A stretch of 64,000 nt of DNA from an uncultured Bacteroidales bacterium (GCA_947304185.1 CAMZAM010000007.1:1-64000); one strand, 5' to 3'. Counted from the stretch's first letter, positions 9,413 through 17,403 are shown. The notes: generated by a model from the letters alone, not told the origin. Translations and numbers: made by a program.

Positions 9413-9862
9413 CTATGCCGGCATTGGGGCTTCGACAGGCTGCTGGTATTGTTGTTGAGGCTGTTGCTGAGGTTGTTGTCCAGCGTAAGCGTTATACGAT
9501 GCGTTAGGATTCTGTTGCTGGCGGTTGCCGCTGAGGCTCATCATCTTGTCGACGATGATCTCTGTGATATGACGTGTAACATTTTGGTTGTCAACGTATT
9601 GGCGTGAGCGGATGCGGCCTTCGACATACATCTGGTCACCTTTTACATAATTGCGGCGTTTTTCGAAAATATCTTGTGCGAGGGTGCCCCAGCTGACGAG
9701 GTTATGCCATTCGGTTTGTTCCTGCCAGTTGCCGTCACGGTCGCGGTAACGTTCTGTGGTTGCGAGAGATACTGTCATTTTCTTTGTCCCGTTGTCGAAA
9801 GAGATGACTTCGGGATCCTTACCCAAATTTCCGATTAAGATCACTTTGTTAAGACTTGCCAT
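9413..9862 (-). CDS. ssb: Single-stranded DNA-binding protein, stop codon just before the C-terminal tip
   Basis: Essential tetrameric ssDNA-binding protein of replication and repair. Seen: 149 codons with a complete OB-fold (MASLNKVILIGNLGKDPEV, ATTERYRDRDGNWQEQTEWHNLV, YVEGRIRSRQY), then a Gln-rich linker ending PVEAPMPA and a TAG stop (9415-9413). In the same frame the next nine codons read DYNGDDLPF and are followed by TAA (9385-9383). DDLPF is the canonical SSB tip that recruits partners such as PriA and RecO. The natural full-length gene is therefore probably 9383-9862 (158 residues if TAG replaces one codon such as CAG). The missing tip is the odd point: recent nonsense change, sequencing error or readthrough. 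Two TATTTTTG boxes lie upstream (9887-9880, 9912-9905). First gene of ssb-gldE-gldD. Confidence 0.93.
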   Translation of the reverse strand: MASLNKVILIGNLGKDPEVISFDNGTKKMTVSLATTERYRDRDGNWQEQTEWHNLVSWGTLAQDIFEKRRNYVKGDQMYVEGRIRSRQYVDNQNVTRHITEIIVDKMMSLSGNRQQQNPNASYNAYAGQQPQQQPQQQYQQPVEAPMPA

Positions 9863-9959
9863 AGCACTAAAATTTTACACAAAAATACATATAAATTAAT
9901 AATGCAAAAATATGAAAAAAATCGTATCTATAAGAAAATGAATGAAAAAAATTAATTTT

Positions 9960-9993
9960 TTTGTACACAATTAAAAAAAACTTATTATTTTTG
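9960..9993 (+). promoter_or_regulatory. hup promoter
   Basis: TTTG (9960-9963) and TATTTTTG (9986-9993), spaced by 22 bases, precede the HU start by 42 bases. The -7 box matches the consensus; the spacer is slightly long. Confidence 0.55.
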
Positions 9994-10035
9994 CAGGCGG
10001 AAAAAAATTATAACAACAATTAAAATATTATTATC

Positions 10036-10320
10036 ATGACAAAAGCTGAAATCGTAGCGAAAATCGCTGAAAAAACAGGTGTTGAAAAAGGTAACGCCCA
10101 GGTAGTAGTTGAATCTTTCATGGAGATCGTGAAGGAAGCAGTTAAGAAGAATGAAGATGTTTATCTCAGAGGCTTCGGTAGCTTCAAGAGCAAACAGAGA
10201 GCTGCTAAGAAGGGTAGAAACATCCGTGCTAACGGCGGCAAGGGTGCAACAATCGTTATCCCAGCACACAAAGTTCCTGCTTTTAAGCCAGCTAAATCAT
10301 TCATCAACGACCTCAAGTAA
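10036..10320 (+). CDS. hup: HU family DNA-binding protein
   Basis: Histone-like nucleoid protein that bends DNA as a dimer. Seen: 94 residues with the HU/IHF fold sequence from MTKAEIVAKIAEKTG through the dimerisation helices, RGFGSFKSKQRAAKKGRN and the C-terminal helix (IPAHKVPAFKPAKSF). Length is typical (about 90-95). Codon use is strongly biased, as expected for an abundant protein. It is divergent from ssb and 22 bases upstream of a tiny basic ORF and then RNase G, a neighbourhood seen in other Bacteroidetes, where mutY often lies between ssb and hup; mutY is absent here. Confidence 0.95.
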   Translation: MTKAEIVAKIAEKTGVEKGNAQVVVESFMEIVKEAVKKNEDVYLRGFGSFKSKQRAAKKGRNIRANGGKGATIVIPAHKVPAFKPAKSFINDLK

Positions 10321-10342
10321 TTTGGTTAAATAGTTTTGTATT

Positions 10343-10432
10343 ATGCCAAACGGTAAGAAACACAAAAGACACAAAATGTCTACCCATAAACGTAAAAAAC
10401 GTCTCAGAAAGGATAGACACAAAAAGAAATAA
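10343..10432 (+). CDS. 29-residue highly basic protein, probable ribosomal component
   Basis: Seen: ATG at 10343 to TAA at 10430-10432, 29 residues (MPNGKKHKRHKMSTHKRKKR, then LRKDRHKKK), with 19 Lys, Arg or His. It lies 22 bases after hup and upstream of a terminator, so it is cotranscribed with hup. Established knowledge: short Lys/Arg/His-rich proteins related to the AURKAIP1/COX24 (mS38) C-terminal motif occur in bacterial small ribosomal subunits, and the KRHKMxTHKRKKRLRK pattern resembles that motif. I infer a ribosomal protein. The clean start, in-frame stop and non-random composition make a chance ORF unlikely. It is short enough to be missed by most gene callers. Confidence 0.75.
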   Translation: MPNGKKHKRHKMSTHKRKKRLRKDRHKKK

Positions 10433-10458
10433 TCTTTAAGATTAATTTCTTACGGAAA

Positions 10459-10504
10459 AATAACACAGCATTGAGGAAACCGATGTTGTGTTATTGTTTT
10501 TAAA
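10459..10504 (+). terminator. Terminator after hup and the small basic gene
   Basis: A 13-bp stem, AATAACACAGCAT (10459-10471) with ATGTTGTGTTATT (10483-10495) and one G-U pair, is followed by GTTTTTA. It separates the hup unit from rng, which starts only 26 bases later. Confidence 0.8.
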
Positions 10505-10529
10505 ATGAGAATTAAACCTTTGTAATATT

Positions 10530-12107
10530 ATGGACAACACGACAACAGTTCCGGCAGTCAACAGAGAGCTTGTTATAAGTTCTGATGTTTCAGAGGTTAA
10601 TATTGTTTTGTTGGAAGACAAGCAGCTTGTTGAACTCCACAAAGAGCAGATCAACAGTAATTTCGCTGTCGGCGACGTATATTACGGCAGGGTGAAGAAG
10701 ATTTTGCCGGGTTTGAACGCCGCTTTTGTCGACATCGGCAACCAGAAAGACGCTTTCCTTCATTATCTCGACCTCGGTCCGCAGATCAATTCGTTGCTTC
10801 AGTATTCTAAGCTGGCGCACGAAGGCAAGACCGCGCAGACGGTGATGAACAAGTTCAAACTGAGTCCGGATATCGACAAGACGGGTAAGATCTCGGATTT
10901 CATCCAAGCCGGCGACCAGATTCCGGTACAGATCGCGAAAGAGCCAATAAACACTAAAGGTCCGCGTATCTCGGCAGAGATATCGTTTGCAGGACGTTAC
11001 ATAGTGTTAGTGCCTTTCTCGAACCGTGTTTCGGTGTCGCAGAAGATACGCAGCGGCGAAGAACGCAGTCGTCTTAAAAAACTCATTCAGAGCATCCGTC
11101 CGAACAATTTCGGCGTCATCATCCGCACAGTGGCGGAGGGAAAGAAGGTCGAAGATCTCGATGCCGATATGAAGTACTTGCTCGACAAATGGGAGCAGGT
11201 CACTGAGTCGTTATACGGAAGCAAGGCTCCGGCAAAGCTTGTGAGCGAACTTGACCGTACCTCGGCGATGCTAAGAGACATCCTAAACGAGTCTTTTAAC
11301 ACGATAACCGTTGATAATCAACCGCTTTTTGATGAAGTCAAGAGCTACATCGCCAAGATAGCCCCACAGAAGGCCGACATCGTGAAGCTCTACAAAGGCA
11401 AAGAGCCTATCTTTGAGCATTACGGCGTGGCACGTCAGGTGAAGGGCTCCTTTGGCAGGATTGTCACAATCAGAAATGGTGTTTACCTCATCATTGAACA
11501 TACCGAGGCCATGCACGTCATCGACGTCAACAGCGGCCATCGGTTGAACAAAGAAGCATCTCAGGAAGAGAATGCATTGGCTGTCAATCTGGAATCGGCA
11601 GTGGAGATAGCACGTCAGGTGCGACTTCGTGACTTAGGCGGTATCATCATCGTGGACTTCATCGACATGCACGAAGCGAAACATCGCAAAGAGCTGTTCG
11701 AGAAACTCCAACAGGAGATGGCAAAAGACCGCGCCAAGCACACAATCCTCCCAGCCACAAAATTCGGGCTCATCCAGATCACACGTCAGCGTGTGCGCCC
11801 GGCAACGGAAATCACCGTCCAGGAAAAATGTCCTGTGTGCGACGGCACAGGCAAGATCAAACCGTCGCTCATCTACATCGACGAGATCGAAAGCAGCCTC
11901 AAGTACTTGCTCATCGACCAAAACGAGAGCGAAGTGACGATACAGGTTCATCCTTTCATCTACGCCTATCTCACTAAAGGATTTTTCTCCATAGCAAGAA
12001 AATGGAGATGGAAGTACCACAAGACGATACACGTCAAGGAAATCAAGTCATTCCACGTCCTTCAGTACAACTTCCTGAATAAAAACGGTGATGACATTAC
12101 TTTTTAG
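10530..12107 (+). CDS. rng: Ribonuclease G / E family endoribonuclease
   Basis: Endoribonuclease acting in rRNA 5' maturation and mRNA decay. Seen in 525 residues: an N-terminal S1-like RNA-binding region (about 40-130; VGDVYYGRVKKILPGLNAAFVDIG), the RNase H-like and DNase I-like catalytic core (HVIDVNSGHR, LGGIIIVDFIDM) and the zinc-link cysteines C434 and C437 (CPVCDGTGK). There is no long RNase E-type C-terminal scaffold, so it is the short RNase G form. It lies between two terminators and probably has its own promoter near 10505-10525, though no clean TAnnTTTG is seen there. Confidence 0.94.
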   Translation: MDNTTTVPAVNRELVISSDVSEVNIVLLEDKQLVELHKEQINSNFAVGDVYYGRVKKILPGLNAAFVDIGNQKDAFLHYLDLGPQINSLLQYSKLAHEGKTAQTVMNKFKLSPDIDKTGKISDFIQAGDQIPVQIAKEPINTKGPRISAEISFAGRYIVLVPFSNRVSVSQKIRSGEERSRLKKLIQSIRPNNFGVIIRTVAEGKKVEDLDADMKYLLDKWEQVTESLYGSKAPAKLVSELDRTSAMLRDILNESFNTITVDNQPLFDEVKSYIAKIAPQKADIVKLYKGKEPIFEHYGVARQVKGSFGRIVTIRNGVYLIIEHTEAMHVIDVNSGHRLNKEASQEENALAVNLESAVEIARQVRLRDLGGIIIVDFIDMHEAKHRKELFEKLQQEMAKDRAKHTILPATKFGLIQITRQRVRPATEITVQEKCPVCDGTGKIKPSLIYIDEIESSLKYLLIDQNESEVTIQVHPFIYAYLTKGFFSIARKWRWKYHKTIHVKEIKSFHVLQYNFLNKNGDDITF

Positions 12108-12223
12108 TTTACCGTTTAACAGTTTACTGTTTAATAATGACGGCTGACAATTTAGGAGACGGAAAACGTCTCCTTTTTTGTTTTTAAAAAAAACTATAAA
12201 CTGTAAACGGTAAACTGTAAACT
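12106..12223. repeat. Imperfect inverted repeat of TAAAC(T/G)GTAAAC units flanking the rng terminator
   Basis: Positions 12106-12133 hold iterated AGTTTACcG / GTTTAacA / GTTTACtG units. Positions 12197-12223 hold the reverse-complement units TAAACTG, TAAACGG, TAAACTG, TAAACT. The two 27-28 base arms face each other across the rng terminator hairpin and a tract of A/T. The left arm begins inside the rng stop codon. The unit is itself repeated three to four times per arm. Confidence 0.7.
12155..12179 (+). terminator. rng terminator
   Basis: A 7-bp GC-rich stem, GGAGACG (12155-12161) with CGTCTCC (12167-12173) and loop GAAAA, is followed by six T. Classic intrinsic terminator. Confidence 0.9.
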
Positions 12224-12229
12224 TTTTTG

Positions 12230-12237
12230 TATATTTG
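12230..12237 (+). promoter_or_regulatory. -7 element for trpS operon
   Basis: TATATTTG fits TAnnTTTG and lies 20 bases before the trpS ATG. It immediately follows the right arm of the inverted repeat; no good -33 box is visible. Confidence 0.5.
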
Positions 12238-12257
12238 CAAGTTTAAATCATTCTTTT

Positions 12258-13256
12258 ATGAAAGAAATCGTGTTAAGCGGCATCAGGCCGACAGGAAACT
12301 TACATTTAGGCAACTATTTCGGCGCGGTGAAGAACTTCATCCGTCTGCAGGATAACTATAACTGTTATTTCTTTATCGCTGATTATCACTCACTTACAAC
12401 ACATCCACACCCCGACGACCTCCATGGCAGAGTCCGTCAGATCTTGGTGGAATACCTTGCTGCGGGCGTCGACCCGGAAAAGGCGACGTTGTATGTGCAG
12501 AGCGACGTGCCGGAGGTGGTTGAGCTGTATCTGTTCCTGAACATGAACGCATATATCGGCGAGCTCGAGCGTGTGACGACCTTCAAGGAGAAGGTGCGCA
12601 AGCAGCCCGACAATGTCAATGCAGGCCTCCTCACCTACCCGACCCTGATGGCAGCCGACATCCTGATTCATAAATCACAATATGTGCCAGTGGGCAAAGA
12701 CCAGGAGCAGAACCTTGAGAAAGCACGCGACTTCGCTGGACGTTTCAACAACATCTACGGCGTAGAGTACTTCCCGATTCCGCAGGCCTTTAACTTTGGA
12801 AATCAATTGGTTAAGGTGCCGGGACTCGACGGCAACGGCAAGATGGGCAAGAGCGAAGGCGAAGGCAACGCCATCTTCTTAGCTGAAGACGACGCCTCGA
12901 TCCGTAAGAAAGTGATGCGCGCCAAGACCGACAGCGGTCCGACAGAGATGAACCAGGAGAAGCCGGAGCCTATAGCCAACCTGTTCCAACTGATGAGCAT
13001 AGTGTCGAAACCGGAGACTGTGAAATTCTTCGACGACGCATACAACAACATGACCATCCGCTACGGCGACATGAAGAAACAACTCGCCGAGGATATGATT
13101 CAGTTTGTGACCCCGATCCGCGACAGAATCCGTGAGATCGACGCCAACGACGAGTATATTAATAAGGTGGCTCGCATGGGAGCGGAAAAAGCACGCGAAA
13201 GTGCAAGAAAAACTATAAAAGAAGTCAGAGAAATCATTGGTTTTAAGCCATTCTAA
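12258..13256 (+). CDS. trpS: Tryptophanyl-tRNA synthetase
   Basis: Class I aminoacyl-tRNA synthetase charging tRNA-Trp in the cytoplasm. Seen in 332 residues: the HIGH-type motif in PTGNLHLGNYFGA near the N-terminus and the KMSKS-type motif GKMGKSEGEGN around residue 195. Length is typical. It is first in a plus-strand unit with hflX, whose ATG shares the last A of the trpS stop (TAATG), indicating translational coupling. Confidence 0.97.
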   Translation: MKEIVLSGIRPTGNLHLGNYFGAVKNFIRLQDNYNCYFFIADYHSLTTHPHPDDLHGRVRQILVEYLAAGVDPEKATLYVQSDVPEVVELYLFLNMNAYIGELERVTTFKEKVRKQPDNVNAGLLTYPTLMAADILIHKSQYVPVGKDQEQNLEKARDFAGRFNNIYGVEYFPIPQAFNFGNQLVKVPGLDGNGKMGKSEGEGNAIFLAEDDASIRKKVMRAKTDSGPTEMNQEKPEPIANLFQLMSIVSKPETVKFFDDAYNNMTIRYGDMKKQLAEDMIQFVTPIRDRIREIDANDEYINKVARMGAEKARESARKTIKEVREIIGFKPF

Positions 13257-14437
13257 TGATTGAGCACGAGCAGAAACAGGAAAGAGCGGTTTTAGTTGCT
13301 GTCAGCACCTACGAGCAGAACCGCGAGCGCACGGAGGAATACCTCGATGAGCTGGAGTTCCTTTTGGAGACAGCCGGAGGTATCGCCGTGGGACGTTTCG
13401 TACAGCCGCTGGAACGTCCTAACAGCGTGACATATCTGGGATCAGGTAAGCTCGAAGAGCTGAAACAATACATCAAGGCAGAGGAGATCGACATGGCGAT
13501 TTTCGACGATGAGTTGAGCGCCACGCAGATCAGAAATCTGGAAAAAGAACTCGAGTGCCGCATCCTTGACAGAACCAATCTCATTCTCGATATTTTTGCC
13601 AAAAACGCGAAGACAGCCTACGCCAAGACACAGGTGGAACTCGCTCAGTATCAATATATGTTGCCTCGTTTGACCCGGATGTGGACTCACTTGGAACGTC
13701 AGCGAGGCGGTATCGGAATGAGAGGTCCGGGTGAGACGCAGATTGAGACCGACCGTAAGATAATCCGTAACAAAATAGCATCTCTGAAAGAGAAACTCGA
13801 AGAGATCGACATGCAGAAATCGGTGCAGCGCAAGAACCGTCAGCAGATGGTGCGTGTGGCACTCGTGGGATACACCAACGTGGGCAAGTCGACGATAATG
13901 AACATGCTCAGCAAGAGCGATGTGTTTGCCGAAAACAAGCTTTTCGCCACTTTGGACACTACAGTAAGAAAAGTGGTGATTGAGAACCTGCCATTTTTGC
14001 TGTCAGATACCGTCGGTTTCATCCGTAAACTGCCGACACAGCTGGTTGAATCGTTCAAGTCGACCCTCGACGAGGTGAGAGAATCGGATATACTACTGCA
14101 TGTGGTCGACATCTCACATCCCGACTTCGAGTCGCAGATTGAGACGGTGAACCAGACCTTGACCGACATAGGCGCAGGCGACAAAAAAGTCATCATGGTG
14201 TTTAACAAAATCGACGCATATCAATATGAGGAGAAGGATGCTGATGACTTGACACCTGTCACCAAGAAAAACTACACTCTTGACGACTGGAAGAAGACCT
14301 GGATGGCGAAAGGCAAGCCATGTATCTTCATCTCGGCAGCGGAAAAAACTCATTATCAGGAGTTCAGAGACCTGCTTTACAAAGAAATCCGCGACATGCA
14401 CGCAATAAGATATCCGTACGATAACTTCCTTTATTAA
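13256..14437 (+). CDS. hflX: GTPase HflX
   Basis: Ribosome-associated GTPase that splits stalled ribosomes, for example after heat stress. Seen in 393 residues: an N-terminal HflX domain (LEFLLETAGGIAVGRFVQ, then TYLGSGKLEEL), a coiled helical linker containing RGGIGMRGPGETQIETDRK, and a G domain with the P-loop GYTNVGKST (around 203-211), DTVGFIRKLP (G3) and NKID (G4). The TAATG overlap with trpS and a 9-base gap to tatD indicate an operon. Confidence 0.96.
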   Translation: MIEHEQKQERAVLVAVSTYEQNRERTEEYLDELEFLLETAGGIAVGRFVQPLERPNSVTYLGSGKLEELKQYIKAEEIDMAIFDDELSATQIRNLEKELECRILDRTNLILDIFAKNAKTAYAKTQVELAQYQYMLPRLTRMWTHLERQRGGIGMRGPGETQIETDRKIIRNKIASLKEKLEEIDMQKSVQRKNRQQMVRVALVGYTNVGKSTIMNMLSKSDVFAENKLFATLDTTVRKVVIENLPFLLSDTVGFIRKLPTQLVESFKSTLDEVRESDILLHVVDISHPDFESQIETVNQTLTDIGAGDKKVIMVFNKIDAYQYEEKDADDLTPVTKKNYTLDDWKKTWMAKGKPCIFISAAEKTHYQEFRDLLYKEIRDMHAIRYPYDNFLY

Positions 14438-14446
14438 GGTAACAAT

Positions 14447-15208
14447 ATGATTATCAACACACATAGCCACATCTACGACGAGGCGTTCGACACCGACAGA
14501 GAAGAGGTGTTTCAGCGCGCGCTGGAGGCTGGTGTGGAGATGTTGTTGCTGCCCAACTGTGATGAGAAGAGCATCGTCCCGATGATGCAGTTTTACGAGC
14601 AACATCCTGATAATGTGAGGGTTATGATGGGATTGCATCCCGAGGAGGTGAAGGAAGATTATAAAAAATCATTAGATATTATTGAAAAACGTATCAATGA
14701 CAATATTATTGGCATAGGTGAAATCGGCCTTGATTTCTATTGGGACGACACATTCAAAAAAGAGCAGATCGATGTTTTGACGGAGCAGTTGCATTGGGCG
14801 AAAGATTTGAAGTTACCTGTTTCTATTCATACTCGCAACGCTTTTCATGAGATGTTCAAGGTGTTGGATCATGAGCAAGACGGCCGCCTCGCCGGTGTGA
14901 TGCATTGTTTCAATGGCACGTTCGATGAAGCAAAAACGGCTCTCTCCTATGGGTTTCATCTCGGGCTCGGCGGTGTGATAACGTATAAAAACTGCGGAGT
15001 GAAAGAGTTTCTTGCCGACATCCCAATGGATAAAATCGTTCTTGAGACCGACGACCCTTATCTGCCGCCCGTGCCGTATCGCGGACAGCGTAATGAGCCT
15101 GCGTATATAGTGAAGACAGCAGAGAAAGTGGCGGATATATACGGTGTAACTACTGAAGAAATTTGTAAAATAACAAGTAATAATGCAAAGAGTTTGTTTA
15201 AATTGTAG
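14447..15208 (+). CDS. TatD family metal-dependent hydrolase
   Basis: TIM-barrel metallohydrolase; relatives act as 3'-5' DNA/RNA exonucleases or D-aminoacyl-tRNA deacylase-like enzymes, and the substrate here is not predictable. Seen in 253 residues: the N-terminal metal motif NTHSHIYD (the family HxH), IGEIGLDFYW with a metal-ligand Glu, SIHTRNAF, MHCFNGT and LETDDPYLPPVPYRGQRNEP at the C-terminal end. Length is typical of the YcfH/TatD group. Cotranscribed with trpS-hflX. Confidence 0.93.
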   Translation: MIINTHSHIYDEAFDTDREEVFQRALEAGVEMLLLPNCDEKSIVPMMQFYEQHPDNVRVMMGLHPEEVKEDYKKSLDIIEKRINDNIIGIGEIGLDFYWDDTFKKEQIDVLTEQLHWAKDLKLPVSIHTRNAFHEMFKVLDHEQDGRLAGVMHCFNGTFDEAKTALSYGFHLGLGGVITYKNCGVKEFLADIPMDKIVLETDDPYLPPVPYRGQRNEPAYIVKTAEKVADIYGVTTEEICKITSNNAKSLFKL

Positions 15209-15237
15209 GAGATTCCTCGACAAGCTCGGAATGACAA
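15209..15237. repeat. Short dispersed-repeat-like sequence
   Basis: GATTCCTCGACAAGCTCGG then AATGACAA fills the tatD-ansA gap. It resembles the short intergenic repeat seen in many bacterial genomes (ATTCC...CTCGGAATGAC). This is from memory of such sequences, not a search; only one copy is in the window. Confidence 0.3.
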
Positions 15238-15244
15238 ATAGAAT

Positions 15245-16270
15245 ATGAGAAAACCTTCAATTTTAGTGCTGTATACCGGTGGCACGATAGGAATGATGAA
15301 AGACCCCAAGACAGGAAGTCTGGTACCTTTCGACTTTGGCAATATTTACGAGCATATGCCGGTGCTGCGTAACCTCGATTACGTCATTGATTTCTATTCG
15401 TTTGAGAACCTAATCGACTCCTCGAACATGACACCTGAGTTTTGGATTGAGTTAGCCGAGAAAATCGAGGAAAACTACGAGAAATACGACGGTTTTGTGG
15501 TGTTACACGGCAGCGATACCATGGCATACAGCGCCTCGGCTTTGAGTTTCATGCTTGAAAATCTGGCAAAGCCGGTCGTTTTCACAGGCTCGCAGCTTCC
15601 GATGGGCATGGTGCGCAGCGACGGTCGTGAGAATTTCGTCACCTCGATCGAGATTGCAGCCTCGAAGATAAACGGGATGCCATGTGCACCTGAGGTCTGC
15701 ATTTTCTTTGAGAATCAGTTACTTAGGGGCAACAGAGCAACTAAATTTAACGCCGAGAACTTCAACGCTTTTTCATCGGGCAACTACCCCACTTTGGCTG
15801 ATGTCGGCATCAAGATCAAGTACAATAGGGAGTTCATCGCGAAGCCTAACGAGGGTAAGCTGATAGTGCATAAAAAGTTCGACAGAAACGTCGGCATTTT
15901 GAAGCTTTTCCCCGGTATCACTCATGATTTCGTGAAGCATGCATTGGGCACTCCGGGCTTGAAGGGTATCATTATGGAGACCTTCGGTTCGGGCAACGCG
16001 CCGACTTCGGAGTGGTTCTTAGACGAGTTGGCCGACGCCATCAGGAAGGGGTTAATCATTTACAACGTCACGCAGTGCAAGTCGGGATCAGTGGAGATGG
16101 GAAGGTATGAGACGAGCTTAAACCTTGACAAGATTGGGGTTATCAGCGGTTACGACATAACGACGGAGTCGGCGCTGGCTAAGATGATGTACCTTTTAGG
16201 AGAGGGATTCTCGAGAAGTGACATTAAAAAATATCTGCAAACGTCATTAAGAGGAGAAATGACGGTGTAA
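15245..16270 (+). CDS. ansA: Type I L-asparaginase
   Basis: Hydrolyses L-asparagine to aspartate and ammonia, probably in the cytoplasm since no signal peptide is seen. Seen in 341 residues: the first active-site motif LYTGGTIGM with the nucleophilic Thr and the second motif VLHGSDTMAYSASALSFML with the catalytic Thr-Asp. Length matches the cytoplasmic type I family (about 340). It is the last gene of the trpS-hflX-tatD-ansA run, 36 bases after tatD. No convincing terminator follows; the next 130 bases are AT-rich and lead into a tRNA gene. Confidence 0.94.
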   Translation: MRKPSILVLYTGGTIGMMKDPKTGSLVPFDFGNIYEHMPVLRNLDYVIDFYSFENLIDSSNMTPEFWIELAEKIEENYEKYDGFVVLHGSDTMAYSASALSFMLENLAKPVVFTGSQLPMGMVRSDGRENFVTSIEIAASKINGMPCAPEVCIFFENQLLRGNRATKFNAENFNAFSSGNYPTLADVGIKIKYNREFIAKPNEGKLIVHKKFDRNVGILKLFPGITHDFVKHALGTPGLKGIIMETFGSGNAPTSEWFLDELADAIRKGLIIYNVTQCKSGSVEMGRYETSLNLDKIGVISGYDITTESALAKMMYLLGEGFSRSDIKKYLQTSLRGEMTV

Positions 16271-16359
16271 TGTGTTGAATATGTAACAATTGAATTCTTT
16301 TTTTCAAAAAAAATGAAATAATCTTATATTTTTCTTGTTTATATAAAAGAAAAATTTTG

Positions 16360-16367
16360 TAATTTTG
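16360..16367 (+). promoter_or_regulatory. Probable tRNA-Ser promoter -7 element
   Basis: TAATTTTG fits TAnnTTTG, 34 bases before the tRNA. A CTTG lies 22 bases upstream of it. Confidence 0.45.
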
Positions 16368-16401
16368 ACACGATTTTTTGTGGAGTAGAAAAAAATCCCT
16401 G

Positions 16402-16489
16402 GGAGAGATGTCCGAGTGGTTTAAGGAGCACGCCTGGAAAGTGTGTGTACTTCAAAAGGGTACCGCGGGTTCGAATCCCGCTCTCTCCG
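16402..16489 (+). tRNA. tRNA-Ser(GGA)
   Basis: An 88-nt cloverleaf. The acceptor stem pairs GGAGAGA (16402-16408) with TCTCTCC (16482-16488), with discriminator G. The anticodon stem is CACGC/GTGTG with loop CTGGAAA, anticodon GGA at 16436-16438 (reads UCC and UCU). There is a long class II variable arm (GTAC paired with GTAC) and T-arm GCGGG-TTCGAAT-CCCGC. CCA is not encoded. Confidence 0.97.
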
Positions 16490-16587
16490 CAGTGAATGTT
16501 TAAAGGTTATTGGTTATTGAAAGACAATAAATTAGAAATCAATTAAATATTAACAAATTAAAAAAGTAGTAATTCAAAATTCAAATC

Positions 16588-17403
16588 ATGAAAAAATTAA
16601 TTGCTTTATTGACAGTTGCCGGATTTTTGACATTCGGAATCAGCAACTCACTTCTTGCACAAGAAGAAAATGCACAACCTGTTGAGGAACAGACAGAACA
16701 AGTCGCAGCTCCTGCAGCAGAAGAGACAGTCGCTACAACCACAATGGAAACAACAGAGGTTGCAGACCCAACATTCCACGAGGTTTTGAAGAAACAGTTC
16801 ATCGATGGTGGCTGGGAATTCATGAGCATCATTCTTTTGATTTTGGTTCTCGGTCTTGCAGTGTCAATCGAGAGAATCATCTATTTGACATTAAGTACAA
16901 CAAACACCAAGAAGCTTCTTGCTCAGTTAGAGGAAACTTTGAACAAGGGTGGCATTGAGAAGGCAAAGGATCTCTGCCGTGACACACGCGGTCCTATCGC
17001 CGGCATCTTCTACCAGGGTTTGATGCGTTACAACGAAGGTCTTGATGAAGTTGAGAAATCAATCGTTTCATACGGTTCAGTTATGACAGGTAACCTTGAA
17101 AGCGGCGCAAGCTGGATTTCATTGTTCATCGCATTAGGACCTATGTTGGGATTTATGGGTACTGTTATCGGTATGATCGCTGCATTCGATGCTATCGCAG
17201 CAGCAGGTGACATCAGCCCAACAGTTGTTGCAGGCGGTATGAAAGTCGCTTTGTTGACAACAGTGTTCGGTCTTATCGTCGCTGTTATCCTCCAGATCTG
17301 CTACAACTTCATCCTTAACAAGATCGAAGGTATCGTCAACGATATGGAAGATTCTTCAATCACATTCATGGACATGCTCCACGCTTATTCAAAGAAAAAC
17401 TAA
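16588..17403 (+). CDS. exbB: MotA/TolQ/ExbB proton channel family protein
   Basis: Inner-membrane pentamer that, with ExbD dimers, harnesses the proton motive force to energise TonB- or Tol-type outer-membrane work. Seen in 271 residues: a signal-like hydrophobic start, an acidic Ala/Glu/Thr-rich periplasmic stretch (about 25-60), and then three membrane segments (about 75-95, 172-195, 215-240) with the family core GLMRYNEG, LFIALGPMLGFMGTVIGMI and GGMKVALLTTVFGLIVA. The N-terminal extension is common in Bacteroidetes ExbB. It heads a unit with a small membrane protein and two exbD genes, spaced 14-18 bases. Tol-like versus Ton-like use cannot be decided here. Confidence 0.93.
   Translation: MKKLIALLTVAGFLTFGISNSLLAQEENAQPVEEQTEQVAAPAAEETVATTTMETTEVADPTFHEVLKKQFIDGGWEFMSIILLILVLGLAVSIERIIYLTLSTTNTKKLLAQLEETLNKGGIEKAKDLCRDTRGPIAGIFYQGLMRYNEGLDEVEKSIVSYGSVMTGNLESGASWISLFIALGPMLGFMGTVIGMIAAFDAIAAAGDISPTVVAGGMKVALLTTVFGLIVAVILQICYNFILNKIEGIVNDMEDSSITFMDMLHAYSKKN

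Noticed and set aside
9383-9415. Genome-wide recoding of TAG as sense
   Set aside because: rng, tatD, apbE, the plug gene, an exbD and an AlgX-like gene all end in TAG at their natural ends with no conserved extension, so the ssb case is local.
9413-9480. Gln-codon-rich stretch in ssb as a CRISPR-like or tandem DNA repeat
   Set aside because: It encodes the ordinary Gln/Pro linker of SSB; there are no spacers and no regular unit.
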